Shown here piece by piece: positions 1-8,690 of a stretch of 64,000 nt of DNA (the stretch's first letter is position 1; each line of letters starts with the position of its first letter). This DNA comes from Sphingobacterium sp. CZ-UAM (GTDB lineage Bacteria > Bacteroidota > Bacteroidia > Sphingobacteriales > Sphingobacteriaceae), in the NCBI RefSeq assembly GCF_002000245.1, contig NZ_MTCM01000007.1, positions 208,521-272,520 on the forward strand, given 5' to 3'. Position numbers and translations under genes: made by a program. The notes under the pieces are model-generated. The model worked only from the letters and a program-made list of their open reading frames with translations. It did not search any database and was not told the origin of the DNA.

Positions 1-434
1 TCTATGATACCATCCGCGCCTGGATTTACTGCTGTTGGCGATAAGTAGCTCCATTGGATAACACCCTCTTTATCAATCACGAAAAGTGCGCGCTTACATT
101 CGCCTTCATCCTCATCATATACCCCGTATTTTCTGGCGACCTCACCCTTCGCTTCAAAATCCGCAAGCAGCGGAAAATGTAATTTTCTGGACTGCGCAAA
201 GGCCATATGGCACCATTTGCTATCTACCGATATACCCATAATCTCGGCATCATATTTCTTAAAATATTTTAGCATTTCATTATAAAGGGCCATCTGGTCA
301 CTGCATACTGGGCTCCAGTCAGCAGGATAAAAAGCAAGGATCACATTATACCCTTTAAATTCGGACAATTTGATTTTCTGATCGGGAGTCGCATACAAAG
401 TAAAATCCGGTGCAACATCGTTTTTCTGTAACAT
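1..434 (-). CDS. Peroxiredoxin (AhpC/TSA type), 3' end cut by window edge
   Basis: The reverse strand encodes MLQKNDVAPDFTLYATPDQK and, near residue 40, FYPADWSPVCSDQ, the peroxidatic-cysteine motif of thioredoxin-fold peroxiredoxins, which reduce hydrogen peroxide and organic hydroperoxides using reducing equivalents from thiols. The C-terminal part lies beyond position 1, so the presence of a resolving cysteine cannot be judged. An in-frame ATG at 458 would add eight residues (MVKFKYVC); I prefer 434 because homologous proteins usually begin with a short MLxxxDxAPDF-like segment. The family assignment is secure from the motif and the fold pattern; the exact subfamily is not. Confidence 0.85.
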   Translation of the reverse strand, partial: MLQKNDVAPDFTLYATPDQKIKLSEFKGYNVILAFYPADWSPVCSDQMALYNEMLKYFKKYDAEIMGISVDSKWCHMAFAQSRKLHFPLLADFEAKGEVARKYGVYDEDEGECKRALFVIDKEGVIQWSYLSPTAVNPGADGII

Positions 435-613
435 ACAAACGTATTTAAATTTAACCATTATCCAGAGCCTCAATTTGGTTTAACCGATTCTCACCAAAGA
501 CTCTTCCTATAAAACAAAGTGTTGTCATGGAAGAATTGTTTTATCACGAACGATTAAAATTGCCTTCTTTAGTGCCTTATCAGCTCTCCCCAAGTTGTCA
601 ACCGAACAGTTGA

Positions 614-1165
614 TTATTTATTTAACCATTTGCGAATGAGTTTGGTATAATTAGGCATTACCAGATAAACCATTAGAAAAACGATACAACCTGAGATCAG
701 CAATCCATCGGACATACGATTTTGAGAAATATGAAAATATCGGAGAACAGGTAGCAGGATCATAGGCATAACCAATGATAAGGGGTAAATGGCAGACCAG
801 GTAACAAGATATTGCTTCCAGCGTCGGGGTATCTTATTAACCTGCTCTGGCGTTTCAAAAAGGAACTCTAGGCCTGACTTGATCTGATAACGGTCCTGCT
901 TTCGAAATAAGGGACTGGCCTGTTCAATCATTCTTTTGCGCGTATCGGACTCCATCCAGATTTTTAGGTTGTCCACTGTATCAAACCTGATAATTACAGT
1001 ATAGACAAATGTTAAATTGGGGATAGGTCGAATGACCTGGAGATCAATAAACCCTTTCGCATGTTTCGTGAGCGGTACAATTTCCGCTAACCACTGGTCG
1101 TATTCGAGTTGCTTATCATCCAAAATGTGATGTGTTATTACGACGGACGCGCCCTGGTTTTCCAT
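614..1165 (-). CDS. Antibiotic biosynthesis monooxygenase (ABM) domain protein with C-terminal membrane helices
   Basis: This is a 183-residue protein. Residues about 7-100 fit the ABM dimeric alpha/beta-barrel fold (VVITHHI, then a GFIDLQVIRP strand, then FVYTVIIRFDTVDNLKIWMES). Residues about 118-175 hold two hydrophobic helices separated by a short polar loop. ABM domains with this kind of membrane tail are a known family of unknown substrate, so no reaction is claimed. The ATG at 1165 is preceded by an AT-rich stretch. It is transcribed divergently from the SDR gene at 1396, so the 230 bp between them should carry both promoters. Confidence 0.75.
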   Translation of the reverse strand: MENQGASVVITHHILDDKQLEYDQWLAEIVPLTKHAKGFIDLQVIRPIPNLTFVYTVIIRFDTVDNLKIWMESDTRKRMIEQASPLFRKQDRYQIKSGLEFLFETPEQVNKIPRRWKQYLVTWSAIYPLSLVMPMILLPVLRYFHISQNRMSDGLLISGCIVFLMVYLVMPNYTKLIRKWLNK

Positions 1166-1395
1166 AATTATCTTTTGTTTAAATTGCGCATTCTTATCAA
1201 GTGGTCATCCACTTCCTGGCTTTCTTTTTTCTCCACTCGTTGATAAGGTGAAATAAGGATTACACTTCGAAAATACAATTATCGTTAAAAACATCAAAAC
1301 CACGATTTGACTACAAGATCCGTCGATCTGCCTACATCCAAAACACCGCAATTCATCACTTTTGTAACATCAATTTATTTTAAACTAAAAACACA

Positions 1396-2247
1396 ATGAA
1401 ATCACAAAAAGTATGGTTTGTTACCGGTGCTTCAAAAGGACTTGGTTTAAACTTGGTAAAGGAACTGTTGGCACAAGGTTATCATGTTGTCGCAACTTCA
1501 CGAACAAAACGCGCATTGGAAGATGAAATCGGTGAGAACGAAAATTTTCTTCCACTTGAAGTAGACATCACCGACAATGCAGATGTCAGCCGGGCAGTAC
1601 TGTCGGCGATTGATTATTTCGGGCGTATCGATGTCCTCGTCAACAACGCCGGATACGGGCAAACAGGCGCTATTGAGGAACTCAGCGATTCAGAAACCCG
1701 GCGCAATTTTGACGTGAATGTCTTTGGCTCACTCAATGCTATCCGACATATCGCGCCACATATGCGTCATCAACAATCGGGTCATATTTTCAACATTGCG
1801 TCCATCGGTGGTCTTGCAGGTAATTTCCCAGGTTTTGGGATCTATTGCTCCACAAAATTTGCCGTGGCAGGATTTACAGAAGCGCTTGCAGTCGAAATGC
1901 AACCCTTCGGCGTACACACAACCTTGGTTTACCCCGGCTATTTCAGGACGGATTTTTTATCCGACGGATCTATACAAACTGCTGCCAACCCTATTCCAGC
2001 TTACGTCACGGCGAGGGAAAATGAGACCGCACATCTTCAGCAGATCCATGGCAATCAGGCAAACGATCCGCAGAAAGCTGCTACTTTACTGATTGAGCTA
2101 AGTACATTGGAGCATCCACCAGTACATTTTTTAATGGGTGAAGATGCCTATACGCTCGCCAAAAATAAAATCGATACCTTGACCGCCGAGATTGAAAAAT
2201 GGAAAAGTTATACCGTATCCACAGGTTTTGAACAGCCTGTTAAATAG
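1396..2247 (+). CDS. Short-chain dehydrogenase/reductase (SDR) family oxidoreductase
   Basis: This is a 283-residue classical SDR. The nucleotide-binding TGASKGLG motif is at residues 10-17, NNAG at 83-86, the catalytic Ser near 136 and YCSTK (Tyr150, Lys154) follows at the usual spacing. These enzymes catalyse NAD(P)(H)-dependent alcohol/carbonyl interconversion in the cytosol; the substrate cannot be told from sequence. The 68-bp gap to the downstream AraC gene on the same strand suggests they are co-transcribed, a common arrangement of an SDR with its AraC-type regulator. Confidence 0.9.
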   Translation: MKSQKVWFVTGASKGLGLNLVKELLAQGYHVVATSRTKRALEDEIGENENFLPLEVDITDNADVSRAVLSAIDYFGRIDVLVNNAGYGQTGAIEELSDSETRRNFDVNVFGSLNAIRHIAPHMRHQQSGHIFNIASIGGLAGNFPGFGIYCSTKFAVAGFTEALAVEMQPFGVHTTLVYPGYFRTDFLSDGSIQTAANPIPAYVTARENETAHLQQIHGNQANDPQKAATLLIELSTLEHPPVHFLMGEDAYTLAKNKIDTLTAEIEKWKSYTVSTGFEQPVK

Positions 2248-2314
2248 CCGGGAGAAAGTAAATGGTATAAAAAGTAGACAATATAAAAAGAAGAAAATAA
2301 GTAAATTTACACCT

Positions 2315-3229
2315 ATGGAGAATACATTTCGCTTTCATTCCCTTTCGGAATTTCATCGCTTTTGTGGACTGCCCCAGCCAGAACATCCATTGATTAGTCT
2401 GGTCGACTATAGCCAGGTGCACTACCCCATCAGTGATACCAAGTTAAATTGGATCCAGCATTTTTACTCCATCGGGTTAAAGCGAAATGTAAACGCCAAA
2501 TTTAACTATGGGCAACAACAGTATGATTTTGATTCGGGGGTACTCACCTTTGTGTCCCCCTTACAGTTTCTAAAAGTGGAGATCAATCAGGAGGTCCAAA
2601 CTGAACCCAGTGGCTGGCTCCTCCTGATACATCCTGATTTTTTGTGGAACAGCGAACTGGCAAAGCATATCCATACCTACGATTTCTTTCAATATGAAGT
2701 TAACGAAGCCCTTTTTCTTTCGGACAAAGAGGAAGCAATTATTGTGGATATCCTTCAGAACATCGAAAAAGAGTATCAGTCCAATATCGATAAATTCAGC
2801 CGCGAACTGATCCTCAAGCAGATCGAACGTTTGCTGATCTATGCCGAGCGCTTTTATGAGCGTCAATTTATCACGCGAAAAAAATCCACTCAGGAACTTG
2901 TAACCCGATTTGAACAGCTCCTTTCAGCACAGTTTGACCGGGATAAACTGCTGGAGAAAGGTGTCCCGACGGTCAGTTTTCTAGCGCAGCAGCTGAACCT
3001 ATCCCCCAATTATCTGGGCAGCGTTCTCCGTGTTTACACGCAACAAAATACCCAGCAGCATATCCAGCATAAAATGATTGAATATGCCAAAGTACGCCTG
3101 AGCACCAGCTCCCTTTCTATCAGCGAAATTGCTTATGAACTTGGATTTGAACATCCACAATCTTTCAGTAAGGTATTTAAGAAAACCACCCAACAGAGTC
3201 CTGTTGAATTCAGGCAACTATTTCAATAA
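2315..3229 (+). CDS. AraC family transcriptional regulator
   Basis: The protein is 304 residues from ATG 2315. An open frame extends upstream to 2192, but that part overlaps the SDR gene and reads as lysine-rich filler, so the start MENTFRFHSL is chosen. The C-terminal about 100 residues hold the two helix-turn-helix units of AraC proteins, the second being LSISEIAYELGFEHPQSFSK followed by FKKTTQQSPVEFR. The N-terminal half resembles the cupin-like sensing domains of such regulators. It probably regulates the SDR gene directly upstream. Confidence 0.88.
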   Translation: MENTFRFHSLSEFHRFCGLPQPEHPLISLVDYSQVHYPISDTKLNWIQHFYSIGLKRNVNAKFNYGQQQYDFDSGVLTFVSPLQFLKVEINQEVQTEPSGWLLLIHPDFLWNSELAKHIHTYDFFQYEVNEALFLSDKEEAIIVDILQNIEKEYQSNIDKFSRELILKQIERLLIYAERFYERQFITRKKSTQELVTRFEQLLSAQFDRDKLLEKGVPTVSFLAQQLNLSPNYLGSVLRVYTQQNTQQHIQHKMIEYAKVRLSTSSLSISEIAYELGFEHPQSFSKVFKKTTQQSPVEFRQLFQ

Positions 3230-3276
3230 ACTCCCACTTTCAAAGACAGGCATTCATCATATGCCCCGCAACAATA

Positions 3277-3804
3277 CTAGTCCGCTGTGTAATACCCCTT
3301 CACGCCGATACCGATTGTCCAGAAGAATTTGGATTTTTCCAGATCTTCGAGTAGCATATCCACATTATCTTCGTATTCGCCCTCAGCTTTTATGGCTTCG
3401 ATATCTTCCTGGATATCTTCTTCGGTCATCTGTCGCCAGACCCCGACCGAGCTATTCAGAAAAGCGTAACAGTACCCCGCTTCCGAATCGTCTACAGGGC
3501 CATTGTTCTTTTCACTTAGGATATTGAGCAGTTCCTCAGCCTCTACTTTAAATGGGTTAAGTCCATAGATACTGATCTCCGTTTTTTCGGGTGTGGGGCC
3601 ATTGATGCTTTCGATAAATTCGAGTTGCCCAAGATCATTGAAATCCAGTCGCAATTCGAGCTCATCGTAGTAATACTGACCATCCAACGCATCCGAAGGC
3701 GGCCCGAGAATAGCTTGTACCTCCGCCTGTGCCATGCCCAAAGACACCGATCCTATATTTTCAATGTCTATTCCGACAAGTGGAATAAGTTCGATCTTTT
3801 TCAT
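3277..3804 (-). CDS. Hypothetical acidic cytosolic protein
   Basis: This is a 175-residue protein from ATG 3804 (MKKIELIPLVGIDIENIGSV); a more upstream in-frame ATG at 3813 would add only three residues. It begins with a segment reading SVSLGMAQAEVQAILGPPSD, similar in style to a SmpA/OmlA-like turn where a hydrophobic helix precedes a GxP, then becomes strongly acidic. No signal peptide or membrane segment is seen and I do not recognise a family with certainty. It converges on the AraC gene, ending 48 bp from it. Confidence 0.6.
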   Translation of the reverse strand: MKKIELIPLVGIDIENIGSVSLGMAQAEVQAILGPPSDALDGQYYYDELELRLDFNDLGQLEFIESINGPTPEKTEISIYGLNPFKVEAEELLNILSEKNNGPVDDSEAGYCYAFLNSSVGVWRQMTEEDIQEDIEAIKAEGEYEDNVDMLLEDLEKSKFFWTIGIGVKGYYTAD

Positions 3805-3898
3805 AAATACCAAGCTCGTTTGTGTTTATATTATACAGAACAAGAACTGTTACCCTAAAGTTAGGTAAAAATTATAACCCAAACCAAGAAAGGGAATA

Positions 3899-5296
3899 TC
3901 ATCCCCCCTTCCACACTTGCTGCCATTTTTCAAATTCGGATGGTCTGACACGAAAACGGGCAAAATTCCCTTCGTGCAGCGACAGCAATTCCATATCCAC
4001 TACAGCTACAAATTTCTCCCGGTCGCTTTCGGCAATGCGCTCAGCATACCGGGCAATAGCGCTAACAGCCTGTGGATGTGCCATAGCAGCAAGAATGACC
4101 TCTCGGATCACCTCCCGGATATCATCGCGATAACGCATCCGCCACAGATCGGGCTTCCCAAGAGATTGTTTGATGGCGGCATAACGCAGAGCCGAACGCT
4201 CATAGGACCAAATAAAAACATCTCTTAACAGGTCAATACGATTGAGTTCGTAAACTCCGAGCAATCCCTTAACATACAATTCTTCGGGTACATCCACAAA
4301 GACCAATGGCGACAGATTATGTTTGTTGAAAGGGATGTTTGCTGCCAGACGGGAGACGCGTTTATTGACGTCATCAAAAGGCTGCAGATACGGCAGATGT
4401 ACCATGATAAAGAAGGCTTGCTCGAATGGATCATCAATGGCCAGGGCTTTACTTAGTAGCGTTCTGAACAAATCATCAAGGAGCTGAGGTATAGCCAATG
4501 GCGTAAAAACTGATCTTGTGATACCAACTCCAAATGTACGCAGCCGACCGGCAGCAGCGGGATCCGGCAGCAGATTATCGGCTAATAGCGCGTGTAGATT
4601 GGTAATCGTGTAAATATTGAAATCGATCTCCTCCCCCGCCTGTACAAGAAATTCAATGGCCTCCTTGTGATTTAGAATCATCTGTGCATCCGCATCATTC
4701 TTCTGCTCAGCCTTTTTACCTAAAGAAATCAGATACTGGGTATCCAATAGACTATAGGTATTTCCTTCTAGCCGACTTGAGTTCCACGAAAGATCGATCA
4801 GCAGCCGTTCAAGTACCGATCTCGCATATGTTCCTGCTGGTTGATTGGGGGTATTTGTCTGACCGATCGCAGCAAGCTTCCGTTTTTCGTCCTCAGTTAG
4901 ATAACTATCAATATTGGGCCGGTAGTTCAGCAGAAAATCAGCCTTATAGCCGACCGGCACCCGTTCGGCCAACGGCCGACCAACAAGTTTCTCAATTTCC
5001 TTCCCTTCAAAAGACAGTGAAATCTCCGTTGACTTTTCAAATGGAAATGCGGGTTCTTCAAGAACAACGTTTCCTTCCATTGGGGATGAAAGATGATAAA
5101 GCGTGGAACGCATGTTGCCGGAAAGATATACAGCGCCCTCCACTTTCAATTTCTCCAGCCGCCTTTGCAATGATCTCGTCTCAATAAGCAATCCGGATGC
5201 TTCCTTGATCTCCTTCAATGAAGCTCCATGCTTAAATTTGCCTAAAGTTTGTAAGATCCTATTGATCTGCTGTTCGATTTCCCGTTGTTTTCCCAT
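3899..5296 (-). CDS. Fic-fold protein with N-terminal winged helix; catalytic His replaced by Gln
   Basis: This 465-residue protein begins with about 70 residues that look like a winged-helix DNA-binding domain (helix LKEIKEASGL, recognition helix SLQRRLEKL, wing GAVYLSG). A SSRLEGN segment at 173-179 matches the (S/T)xxxE(G/N) inhibitory-helix motif of Fic proteins. The Fic core motif at 300-316 reads HLPYLQPFDDVNKRVSR. The canonical core is HPFxxxNGR, so the catalytic His is Gln here and the Gly after Asn is Lys. Fic enzymes transfer AMP to target hydroxyls. This subfamily is likely inactive in that role or uses altered chemistry. The promoter region carries repeated TGTCGCAA boxes, suggesting autoregulation. 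Confidence 0.85.
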   Translation of the reverse strand: MGKQREIEQQINRILQTLGKFKHGASLKEIKEASGLLIETRSLQRRLEKLKVEGAVYLSGNMRSTLYHLSSPMEGNVVLEEPAFPFEKSTEISLSFEGKEIEKLVGRPLAERVPVGYKADFLLNYRPNIDSYLTEDEKRKLAAIGQTNTPNQPAGTYARSVLERLLIDLSWNSSRLEGNTYSLLDTQYLISLGKKAEQKNDADAQMILNHKEAIEFLVQAGEEIDFNIYTITNLHALLADNLLPDPAAAGRLRTFGVGITRSVFTPLAIPQLLDDLFRTLLSKALAIDDPFEQAFFIMVHLPYLQPFDDVNKRVSRLAANIPFNKHNLSPLVFVDVPEELYVKGLLGVYELNRIDLLRDVFIWSYERSALRYAAIKQSLGKPDLWRMRYRDDIREVIREVILAAMAHPQAVSAIARYAERIAESDREKFVAVVDMELLSLHEGNFARFRVRPSEFEKWQQVWKGG

Positions 5297-5312
5297 GACA
5301 CAGTTTCGTTAT

Positions 5313-5414
5313 TTGCGACAGTTATTACGACAAAAATATTAAAAAAATGTCGCAATTCGGACCAGCCATGACATTTACCACTAAATTATGTCGCAATAAA
5401 AATGTATTGCGACA
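5313..5414. promoter_or_regulatory. Cluster of TTGCGACA/TGTCGCAA operator-like boxes
   Basis: Within 102 bp directly upstream of the Fic-protein start there are TTGCGACA (5313-5320), TTACGACA (5325-5332), TGTCGCAA (5348-5355) and a perfect 10-bp inverted repeat TGTCGCAATA (5389-5398) / TATTGCGACA (5405-5414) with a 6-bp spacer. Such clustering is typical of a repressor operator. The neighbouring Fic-fold protein has its own winged helix and is the obvious candidate to bind, which is inference. Confidence 0.65.
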
Positions 5415-5419
5415 AAAAA

Positions 5420-5439
5420 GAGCCTCCATCGGGAGGCTC
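5420..5439 (-). terminator. Rho-independent terminator
   Basis: The stem GAGCCTCC/GGAGGCTC with loop ATCG is followed, read on the minus strand, by a TTTTTT run. It lies about 200 bp downstream of the minus-strand gene ending at 5637 and ahead of the Fic promoter, so it probably closes that transcript. Confidence 0.7.
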
Positions 5440-5636
5440 TCTTATATATTATTTGGTGGTTTTTCTAACGGTCATCATGGGATATCGCTTCCTTGTTACC
5501 GTTAAGTCGATACACTTCGCTATTGCAACAGATATTATGCCAAATATTCGTATTACAGTTATAATTAACATATTAATCCATTATTTTATAAAAAATAGCG
5601 ATCAGTCAAGCTTGACGGGCGGAGCCATGCAACGAT

Positions 5637-6233
5637 CTAGGTTTTTATTTTGGGATCGATCCAGAACATCGTAGCCTCCGTGTGACTAAAAAACTCCATG
5701 GGTGTCAGGTGGCAATCCATGGTATCCTGCAATCCTCCATCCGTGTAGCTAACCACTTCTTCGGAGGGAATCACCATTCCGGTCAGGATCGCATCCTCGT
5801 CAAGACAATTTAAATCGGACAACAGCACATTAATATGGTTGGCCACCACCCATTGCTCCAGTTCCTCTTTGTTTACCTGCTGTACACGTCCGGCAAGAAA
5901 TTTCGCCTCCTCCACTTCTTTTTCGACGCTATTCGGGTAAAATAAGCGTAAAAAGGCTTCGTATTTATCAAATGACTTCAACCGGATGGCCTCATTGCGC
6001 AGAAACTGTTTCTCACCCAATTGCCCGTATTCCTGAGCATATTTGCGCAATTCGATCTGCTGCAATTCATGATCGCTACATTTCGCCAGTTCGGATAAAG
6101 CATAGACGTCTGTTCCGTGCCCATCGTGGTTATTCAAATATTCCCAGATATCGCCCGGAACGACTTTGGGTCTCTTATGTTCCAGGACATTATATCCTTC
6201 TGCAATCCATTGTTCTATTTGTTCCCTTCTCAT
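5637..6233 (-). CDS. Hypothetical protein, charged and helical
   Basis: The protein is 198 residues from ATG 6233 (MRREQIEQWIAEGYNVLEHK), preceded on the minus strand by AAAGGTAATGCG, which offers a plausible ribosome-binding site. The open frame continues upstream to 6356 but with poor coding character. The product is soluble, rich in Glu, Leu and aromatic residues, with a W-x-Y-L-N and a late SYTDGGLQDTMDCHLTPMEF segment. I do not recognise a family. It could be a phage-resistance or housekeeping accessory protein, but nothing supports a choice. Confidence 0.55.
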   Translation of the reverse strand: MRREQIEQWIAEGYNVLEHKRPKVVPGDIWEYLNNHDGHGTDVYALSELAKCSDHELQQIELRKYAQEYGQLGEKQFLRNEAIRLKSFDKYEAFLRLFYPNSVEKEVEEAKFLAGRVQQVNKEELEQWVVANHINVLLSDLNCLDEDAILTGMVIPSEEVVSYTDGGLQDTMDCHLTPMEFFSHTEATMFWIDPKIKT

Positions 6234-6386
6234 CGCATTACCTTTTTTTAAAATCTTCAAAAATCTATACGCTTTCCAGGCTCGACTCGATTTAAATTCA
6301 ATAGCAGCGTTGCCCTGTGCTAATTGAACAAGTGCACAAGGAGGAAAGTTTTCCAAATAAACGTTCTATTTTAATTACCTACACGC

Positions 6387-6551
6387 TTAGGCATACTGTC
6401 GGGTGGACAACATAACCTGTTCTTTATTCTGCTTATTTATATAAAGCGTATCATTTATCCGCTCAAATCCAGCAGCGGGTAGATAGATCGGATTTAATAT
6501 GGCAACCTCATTTTTTGATATACCCTCGTCGGTATATGCAGACGCCAGGTA
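6387..6551 (-). pseudogene. Coding-like fragment in the gap before hsp20
   Basis: The 490-bp gap between 6357 and 6850 has no full gene. On the minus strand, 54 open codons between two stops read YLASAYTDEGISKN ... LPAAGFERINDTLYINKQNK, which looks like a protein C-terminus but has no plausible start. It may be the tail of a deleted gene, or chance. The rest of the gap shows only the palindrome at 6794. Confidence 0.3.
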
Positions 6552-6793
6552 TTACGCTCAATAAGGAGCTGTTCATCCTTGCAGAACTACCGACGGCCAA
6601 CGAACCGGAAATAGCATTCGACTGCATCAACTCGCAAAAGAGCCGCGAGCAAACCAGGGGACCTAGTGATCAATGTCAAGAACCACCTGAATGTAATCTG
6701 GCAATACTGTCAATTTATCAGTAAAAATTGACAGTCTACGTGCAAAAAATTCAGTTTTTTAAGCTCGGTATTTTTTTTGCGGGATATTTTATA

Positions 6794-6807
6794 CAGTCGG
6801 CCGACTG
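6794..6807. promoter_or_regulatory. Perfect 14-bp palindrome upstream of hsp20
   Basis: CAGTCGGCCGACTG is a perfect palindrome placed 44 bp before the hsp20 start codon, in the region where the promoter or 5' end of the mRNA should be. It may be an operator for a heat-stress repressor. It is not a CIRCE element (TTAGCACTC-N9-GAGTGCTAA). Confidence 0.4.
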
Positions 6808-6850
6808 ACAGATTGAATTTATTGTTATACTTCATTAAAAGGAGGTTACT

Positions 6851-7297
6851 ATGAAACTTGCAAAAAGAAACTGGAACAATTTTTCACTTTTTTCGCCCAT
6901 GTTTGATAATTTTAACCGCGAACTTTTAAACTGGGACAACAGAAATTATTCATCCACAAGCACCACAGTGCCTGCGGTCAATATCAAGGAAAATGGAGAT
7001 ACATTTGAAGTTGAAGTTGCAGCGCCGGGCATGGCCAAAGAGGACTTCAAGGTATCGCTCGACGGCAACCTATTGACCATATCCTCTGCCAAAGAGGAAA
7101 AAAAAGAAGAACAAACAGACAATTATACCCGTCGCGAGTTTAGCTACCAGTCCTTCCAGCGTAGCTTTGAACTTCAAAGGGAGGTGGTCGATCAGGACAA
7201 TATCCAGGCGCGCTACGAAAATGGTATGCTGCGATTGACGATACCAAAAAAAGAGGAAGCCAAACAAAAAGAACCTCGGCTTATCGAAATATCCTAA
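6851..7297 (+). CDS. Hsp20/alpha-crystallin small heat-shock protein
   Basis: This 148-residue protein has the alpha-crystallin domain at about residues 40-135: VNIKENGDTFEVEVAAPGMAKEDFKVSLDG at the N side, then the GMLRLTIPKK strand, which is the conserved (G)xLxLxxPK signature. It ends in a short IEIS tail similar to the I-x-I oligomer-docking motif. Small heat-shock proteins hold unfolding proteins without ATP for later refolding. A strong AAAGGAGG ribosome-binding site sits before the ATG. It is followed by a terminator and then a small unknown gene. Confidence 0.93.
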   Translation: MKLAKRNWNNFSLFSPMFDNFNRELLNWDNRNYSSTSTTVPAVNIKENGDTFEVEVAAPGMAKEDFKVSLDGNLLTISSAKEEKKEEQTDNYTRREFSYQSFQRSFELQREVVDQDNIQARYENGMLRLTIPKKEEAKQKEPRLIEIS

Positions 7298-7321
7298 AGA
7301 TCCAAATTGCACCTTTAACCT

Positions 7322-7346
7322 GGTTAGTCTCCCCGGGAGGCTAACC
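7322..7346 (+). terminator. Rho-independent terminator after hsp20
   Basis: The stem GGTTAGTCTCC/GGAGGCTAACC (one mismatch) is followed by TATTTTTA. It lies 25 bp past the hsp20 stop and 20 bp before the next start, separating the two transcripts. Confidence 0.75.
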
Positions 7347-7366
7347 TATTTTTAGTTAAGCAAGAT

Positions 7367-7657
7367 ATGGAACGCTCAAATTACTATATCGAATTACAGA
7401 TGTACTGCCGTGGACGCTATTTGACCATCGCCAGTTTTGACCGCAATAGCTGCGAAAAGATTGTTCATGAACTATTTGATGAACTGCGTGGCGATCATCA
7501 GGCCTCCGACCTCCGAAGGCTGCGTATCAATCTTCTCCTCAATGATACCGAAAATTCCAGAACACAACTGAGATCGATCCACTGTACACTGGATGAACTG
7601 GCAGAAAACACCAAGATCATCATCAAGAAGACTTTCAGGGCCGTGAACTTCGAATGA
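7367..7657 (+). CDS. Small hypothetical protein
   Basis: This 96-residue protein (MERSNYYIELQMYCRGRYLT) has no signal peptide or membrane helix. Its pattern of two strands, a helix (CEKIVHELFDELRG) and two further strands then a helix suggests a compact alpha/beta fold. I do not recognise the family. It lies downstream of the hsp20 terminator and 150 bp before the ABC-transporter module. Confidence 0.6.
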   Translation: MERSNYYIELQMYCRGRYLTIASFDRNSCEKIVHELFDELRGDHQASDLRRLRINLLLNDTENSRTQLRSIHCTLDELAENTKIIIKKTFRAVNFE

Positions 7658-7810
7658 TGCCTGACAGGCCGATCGTTTTTTATTTTACCCTTGACATTTA
7701 TCAAATTGATTTTTAATTTGGACGCGGTTTTCGAAAAGGTAACCGATACCAAAACCGACATTTTTTAAAAGCTAATATTCTATTTAAATATAAATTTTAG
7801 TTATTGGATC

Positions 7811-8665
7811 ATGTTAACAGAATTACTAATTACAAACACAAACCGACGTTTTTCTTTCCGGCCATTTTTCACTGCACTTCTCGTGCTGGCAACCTCGCTC
7901 TCACTTCCGGCACAGACCGTGAAACCGCTCAAATCCAATTTTGAAGCGCGGCTAATGAATATCGAGTCGCCCAGTAATGAGCCCTTTCGGTATACCGCTA
8001 CCCTCAGCAATGGGTCTGCACAACCGGTCAATTACAACTTTAACGCACAGCTGCCAGACGGCTGGCAGATCAGCTACCGCGTGGAAGGCTCACAGGTGAC
8101 CTCGCTGATGATGCAAGCAAATAAATCACAGGAAATCAGCATTGAAATCAGCTGCCCTATTTCCGCCAAACCCGATAAATATAAAATTCCTGTAAAGGCG
8201 ATATCCGCGCAGGATACGCTGGCATTGGATCTGGAGGCCGTGGTCAAAGGCTCCTATGCACTTGAGCTGACCACACCCAGCGGCAGACTCAGCGACGAAG
8301 TCGTCTCTGGAAGCAGCAAAGAAATCCTGCTCAAAGTCAAAAATACCGGTACACTCCCCCTCAATGCGTTGGAACTAAGTTCCCAGTTGCCCAGCCGATG
8401 GGAGGCAACCTTTGATCCTGCGAATATCAAACAGCTCGAAGCAGGAAAATCCATCGACGTCAAAGTCAATCTAAAAGTTCCCGACAAAACCATTGCCGGA
8501 GACTATGCAAGCAAATTTGAGATCAAATCCGCCAATAGCAATGCCGACATCTCATTCCGCATGATCGTCAAGACCTCTTTGCTTTCAGGCTGGGTCGGCC
8601 TATTGGTCATCGTACTGGCTATTGGACTGGTGTATTATCTCATCCGCAAATACGGCCGTAGATAA
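7811..8665 (+). CDS. NEW3-domain exported protein, partner of ABC-2 transporter
   Basis: This 284-residue protein has an N-terminal signal peptide (hydrophobic FFTALLVLATSLSLPAQ), two immunoglobulin-like repeats matching the NEW3 (NPCBM-associated) domain at about residues 35-145 and 145-255, and one C-terminal membrane helix (WVGLLVIVLAIGLVYYLI) with a basic tail inside. Proteins of this kind (COG1470) sit next to an ATPase and permease of the ABC-2 class in many bacteria. The three genes here follow with only 25 bp and then an overlap, so one operon and one complex are likely. Confidence 0.85.
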   Translation: MLTELLITNTNRRFSFRPFFTALLVLATSLSLPAQTVKPLKSNFEARLMNIESPSNEPFRYTATLSNGSAQPVNYNFNAQLPDGWQISYRVEGSQVTSLMMQANKSQEISIEISCPISAKPDKYKIPVKAISAQDTLALDLEAVVKGSYALELTTPSGRLSDEVVSGSSKEILLKVKNTGTLPLNALELSSQLPSRWEATFDPANIKQLEAGKSIDVKVNLKVPDKTIAGDYASKFEIKSANSNADISFRMIVKTSLLSGWVGLLVIVLAIGLVYYLIRKYGRR

Positions 8666-8690
8666 AGGTAGGACAAAAAAGATAATTACA

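Noticed and set aside
1718..2092. Open frames in other registers inside the SDR, ABC, SusC and NTF2-like genes
   Set aside because: They are shadows: composition is not protein-like and they lie fully inside well-supported genes.
5402..5674. 90-codon plus-strand frame between the Fic gene and its neighbour
   Set aside because: It runs through the operator boxes and the terminator hairpin and has no family-like sequence.
6515..6724. 69-codon plus-strand frame before hsp20
   Set aside because: No ribosome-binding site and low-quality sequence; the minus-strand fragment in the same gap looks more protein-like.
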